Shown piece by piece: positions 49,241 to 64,000 of a DNA stretch of 64,000 nt. The DNA lies in contig NC_036457.1 of NCBI RefSeq assembly GCF_002775205.1, forward strand, positions 5,410,024-5,474,023, given 5' to 3'. The position numbers and the translations under genes were made by a program. Source of the DNA: Xiphophorus maculatus (lineage: Eukaryota > Chordata > Actinopteri > Cyprinodontiformes > Poeciliidae). Within the stretch, counting starts at the first letter, position 1; each line of letters opens with the position of its first letter. The notes under the pieces were generated by a model. The model was not told the DNA's origin and ran no database searches. It was given only the letters and a program-made list of their open reading frames with translations.

Positions 49241-51830
49241 CTCGGAATTTCTGCTTCTTGAAATCAAGTACAAAAAATGTGGTTTGTTTTTTTACATTTT
49301 TATCTGTTTATTTATCTGGGAACATATACAAAAACCTCTAAGTTCAGTGATAAACTATGTACTACGCTACAATGTAGCTTTTCCCGTCTCCAATCCCAGT
49401 GCCAGGAAAAAGTAAAATCAAGAAGAAATGCAACAAATTGAAATAAATTTGCTGACTGAAGCGCTATAAAGAACCTCATAATGCTGACTTGCGTAAATTT
49501 AGCTACTCTTCACTGAAAAGCGTCAAAATGAATCTTCTTTAATGGTTTGTTTCCATTCCGGACCGAATGTAACATGAAAGCATCACGATAACGGGCTGTA
49601 ATGATGGGAATTCCGTCTCCTTTTAAGGATCCAAATCATTTGATTCAGATCTTCCGTGTGCGAAACATCAGTTGGAGTGCTACTCTGTCCTAAAAAGGCA
49701 GATTTTAATATTTATTGAACCAGGACTGGTCAATCTGAACAGTCAGAATTAGAAGGATTCTGATGGGAATAAGTAAAGAGCTAGCATATTTGGCCGGCTC
49801 TGTCACAGCAGACACATCACCACTCATCTGACTTCATTGTGACACACAGGATGTGATCATTTCACGATCTCTGGTTCATAATGGGTTAAAAGTTGGTTAA
49901 GTCTCATATTTATGCATTTGTCAACAAGACACATATTATTTTTATTAAGAAAATTGTATTACTGTAATACTTGATTTTTTTTGGCTACGAATTACTTTAC
50001 ACTGTTTAATCTGAAAATTTTAACTGTATACATTTCCATCTTGAATGAAAGTTCTAATCTATTTGCATATTTTCATGCTCAAAATGTGGCTTAATTTAAT
50101 TATTTCACAATTGCCCTTTTGCATTTGCGTTATGGTTTGTTCATCATACCAGAATTGCTACATCAAAAAGTTAAACACGTTAGGTTAGGTAATCCTGTTT
50201 TTTGTTGTTCTGAAATAATTTTATAAAAACAGACAAAAATCCAGCATAATATTTATTTTCCATACTAATTATAAAGTTAAGAGGAAAGCTACACTTTTTA
50301 TTCTGAAATTACTCATCCGGGGTCCCTGCAGGCCAAACAGGAGACCAGTGACATTTGGAAACGTCAAGTTAAAGAGTAACATGCATAAAGCCAGGGTTCA
50401 TACCGGAAGTCGGCCCATTTTCCTTTCAAAACAAAAACCTTTTCATTTATTTTTATATATTTTGTTTAATTTGTTATATTTACTCAGATCTGTTTAATGT
50501 TACCAGAAAAACACAATGAAGGAGATGTACTGCCAGGGCCGGCCCAAAGTTATATGGGGCCCAAAGAAGAATTTGATTTTGGAGCACCACATCACTACCA
50601 CATTTATTAATTATTTAAACATTTGTATTATTCACCAAATCATGCTTTACTGGTAACAGCTGATCCAACATTAGCACTTTAAGAACTTTTTGTGTGAATA
50701 TTTAAAGTATGATGGCAAATTAGGGTTGCAGGACAAGTCTGTTTCTATTTCTATGTCTATTCTATTTAGTTATTTATGATTTATCTGAATTATTAATTTG
50801 GTATGGCCATTTTTAATTCATTGTACTTATATAAAATCATGAAAATTTGTCATTTACTTGTCAAGATTTATTTGGTAAACAGCATGAAATATTACAGACA
50901 TAATTTCTACAGAAGCTGAAGAAATTATATTACTCAAAGTAGATTACAATTGTTTTGTTTGCATGACCATAACTGTTTGTAACTTCCTAAGGTTTTATGT
51001 AAACAAAACATAACAGCTAATTAGCACCATTGTACTTAGAAAAAAGGAGTAAATTTCTACCAAAAAGTTAGGCATTATGAGATTAATCTCGAAAATTTTC
51101 TAGAAAAACTTGAAAATTTCTGAGTTTGAAAACTCAAAAGATTTGCTGGAAAAAATCAGAAGTTTTGAGACTTATCTTAGAAATTTGTGTGGAAAAAAAC
51201 ATGGTAATTTTTATGTTTGAAAAGTTGAAAAAATACTAGAGAAAAGGCTGAAAAATTGAGATTAATTTCAGAAATCATTATTTTTTAATTTCTTAATTTG
51301 AAAAGTTGGACATTTTCGACTTGAAATTTTCTAGAAAATTTCTGTTTTTTCTAGCAAAGTTTCGACTTTTCAAACGCAGACATTTCTACGTTTTCATCTA
51401 GAAAATTTGAGATTTTTTGGCGGAAATTTACTTTTTTCTATCTACAATGTCGCCGTTGTATTAAAGTGCAATGATATGCAAAACGGCCGTTATTTTGAAG
51501 GGTAAACCGGAAGAGGCGCTCTGCCTCCGGGACGGCTTGACAATGACGGCAGGAATGGCGGCTATGATTACTAGAGGAAGGAGCACCAAGACCCTGAAAC
51601 TTTACTTCTAACGGCCCAGTGGAGGAGTCTGCCTCGGACCAGGATCGGAACCACCATCCTGACTCAGATCCGGGGGAGAAGTCGTCTTGTACCGCGAGAT
51701 CAACGCGGCTGATGCCCACATCGAGGAGGCGGACGCACTTTGCTAGTTTAGCCTTCTGTTCGAGCCGCTGACTTTGATTCAAGGTAGCCGTGTTAGCGGT
51801 TGGCCACTTTGGCTTGGCTGCCCAACAAGT
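49240..51830. other. ABRACL-REPS1 divergent intergenic region
   Basis: About 2.6 kb of mostly AT-rich sequence with no gene. It contains the third copy of the AAATTTCT/GTTTGAAAAGT repeat (51050-51470), then becomes GC-richer from 51470 towards the REPS1 promoter. Confidence 0.55.
51050..51470. repeat. AT-rich AAATTTCT/GTTTGAAAAGT repeat, copy 3
   Basis: Units such as AAAATTTCTGAGTTTGAAAA, GAGATTAATTTCAGAAATC and GAAAAGTTGGACATTTTCG. It ends at TTTTCTATCTACAATGTCGC, similar to the end of copy 2. Confidence 0.6.
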
Positions 51831-52061
51831 TAACTAACTGTGTGAAAGCTATCCGCGGCTGGGTAACCGTGCAGGGGTCAGCCTTGTTTACCAGGATACA
51901 ATATTAGGGACGTTCGCGGAGCACAGTTTTACTGCTAACCTCACCGTTAGCCGACTTGGGATCCTGAAGTCTCATCCGTTTTCGGATCCTGCCCCAGCCA
52001 TTGGCTAAGGGGGCTAATCAACGGCCAGCTAGTCCGCTTTCCTGCTTCACTCGGTACGACG
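51480..52061 (+). promoter_or_regulatory. REPS1 promoter and 5' UTR
   Basis: GC-richer DNA with CpGs directly upstream of the REPS1 ATG at 52062, in contrast with the AT-rich spacer. No in-frame coding sequence continues upstream of the ATG. The start of transcription cannot be placed. A 114-codon minus-strand frame here has no domain. Confidence 0.5.
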
Positions 52062-62356
<10,295 letters not shown>

Positions 62357-64000
62357 GTAGGGCAGCGGCACAAAACACGCCACTCATCAGACTACTTTAA
62401 AAGCACAACAGACCCAGCCCTCACTTCACATGATGTCAGCCATTTTGGATCCTTTGATGTTGTTTAAATCTGTGAAGAAATCGTCTCTCTGAGAAGATTT
62501 AGAACCCAGTCAGTCTATAACCAGCTTCAATATGTTCAAAATACAAACAAAACTCTATTTTGACTCTTTAAAAATAGCACTATATCCATGCCAAATGTTT
62601 TTTATTGTCATGTTTTTAATTTCTTTTCTTGTATTATTTTGCATATTATTACAATATTATTACTATCTCACTTCCTAATATCTGTTAGATATATTGTTTA
62701 GAAAAATTAAAATTAGCTCATGCTATTAGCACCGTGATCACGGTATAACAGGACTACTGTTATATTCAGTTTATCTTACTATGTATCTAATGAATAAATA
62801 GATACAAGTGCATAAGTTAATTTAAGGCCTTAAAATGTAATTTGGCCATAAATTGATGTTACATTTTGTTGTGGCAGGTCTATTTAATTTTATATATTTT
62901 ATAGGTTTTGCTCTATCAGGCAAAAGTTTGATATGAGTTCAGACTATTTATTCATTTTTCTCAAGTCTTATTACTATAGTGACATTAACCAATATCAACG
63001 TATATAGTATTGTTTCTCAATATTGTGCAGCCTTAGTGGATTTTCTCTATATATAGATAACTAAATACATTTTATTAAATTATTTTTATTTGTATACTTG
63101 AACAAACTCTCTATATGAAGGGGTTTTGTGTTGTATAATTTTATCTGTAAAGTCAAAACCTTCTTTAATAATTAAAAAAAATGAAAATAGATCTCTAGTA
63201 AAATCCAAATCCTTCCAGAATTTTTTTGTTCATGTTGTGCTTAAAGTGCACATTATAAACTACACACCAGTTTTTAAATTGTGTTAATAGACCAAGTAAA
63301 ACTGGAGTTATGCTAAAATAAGTAAACCATATTTTTCTGAAGGTCAGAAATGTCAAAAACCGTCTTTTCTGGTTATGTGAAAGGGAATAATGAGCTTCCA
63401 AACGTAAAAAACAAAACGCAACATTAGATTTCTTTGTTTTTGGAAATCTCAAATCTTCAATAAATAACGATGGGCTGTATTTTGTTGCTAAGAAACAAAG
63501 TAAAGTTGCGCAAGTAACCATGAAAGACAAGCGGAACGGAGCAGCAGCAAAAGCAGTGAGATCGCGAAATTAATTCAGAGTTTGGATATCGGAGCGACTA
63601 GTGGCATCCACTTCGTAATTTGTTTTTAGCTTAGTGGTTTTAGCTCTGTTCTGTATATAAAGGATTACCTGAAGAATGAACGCGCAGCAGGCAGTGGCGC
63701 TCTGTTTTGAGCTTGAAAATGAAGAGGGGAAACCCGCAGTCTGGGCGCAGTGCGGATTGTCATGATGACGATGGCGGATCGATCATTCTTATTAGCAACT
63801 GACAAAGAGTATCAGAGACTGAGAGTACGATGAGATCCTGGCAGTTTGAGAGGCAGCTACTCAGAGGTCCAACAGGGGAACGGCGGCACTGTGCAGCTGC
63901 AAGGAGTCGATCACTACAGGGTGAGGCAGAGCCACTCCCCTAGCAGCTAGTAGTAAACGGCTTACAGCCACGGCTAACTCCGAGAGCCAAGGTAGAAAAA
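62357..64000 (+). other. REPS1 intron 5 (partial), no exon recognised
   Basis: After the donor at 62357 no further REPS1 exon (the next should lead to the second EH domain) is visible. The first kilobase is AT-rich. From about 63530 the sequence becomes GC-richer, with TGTATATAAAGG near 63652 and short frames. This may be a mobile-element promoter or an unannotated transcript start. No protein family was recognised. Confidence 0.5.

Noticed and set aside
51438-51782. 114-codon minus-strand frame near the REPS1 promoter
   Set aside because: GC-rich 5' region, no conserved residues recognised, and it starts inside a repeat.

Overview
The window is vertebrate nuclear DNA, almost certainly from a ray-finned (teleost) fish. 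It has intron-rich genes with GT-AG introns, vertebrate orthologues, AT-rich introns, long (CA)n runs and many short non-autonomous DNA transposons of fish type. The species cannot be named from the sequence alone. All gene models were built by joining reading frames at splice signals; in each model the exon phases close and the protein length fits the family.

Layout, left to right. (1) 1-4050, plus strand: the last eleven coding exons of KNL1 (kinetochore scaffold), 5' part outside the window. (2) About 5800-22124, minus strand: a complete 24-exon adhesion GPCR of the ADGRG type, with signal peptide, five tandem copies of one small ectodomain exon, GAIN/GPS and seven-helix domain. (3) About 25100-31190, plus strand: MTIF3, mitochondrial initiation factor 3. 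(4) About 31220-43400, minus strand: HECA (headcase), tail to tail with MTIF3. (5) 47078 to about 49230, minus strand: ABRACL (costars). (6) About 51800 to beyond the right edge, plus strand: the first five coding exons of REPS1. HECA-ABRACL-REPS1 is a conserved vertebrate block. KNL1 and MTIF3 lie on other chromosomes in human, so the left part is a fish-type arrangement. The genes share no pathway; they are housekeeping or signalling neighbours.

Introns and spacers hold most of the mobile DNA. There are three hAT-type elements with exact 8-bp target duplications (34752-35509, 43875-45298, 55287-56264), one of them with a broken transposase end, and a solo LTR with a 4-bp duplication (17842-18730). 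There are also several palindromic MITEs, a tRNA-type SINE fragment, and recurring AT-rich tandem-repeat families.

Four observations deserve most attention. The phase-symmetric five-exon tandem array in the adhesion GPCR ectodomain. A solo LTR that carries both an intron-bearing and an apparently spliced copy of the same 85-bp segment. A dispersed repeat that carries paired RFX/X-box-like motifs about 30-33 bp apart at four places. A (TG)n microsatellite that forms the 3' splice-site tract of REPS1 exon 2. I found no CRISPR, rRNA or convincing tRNA gene.
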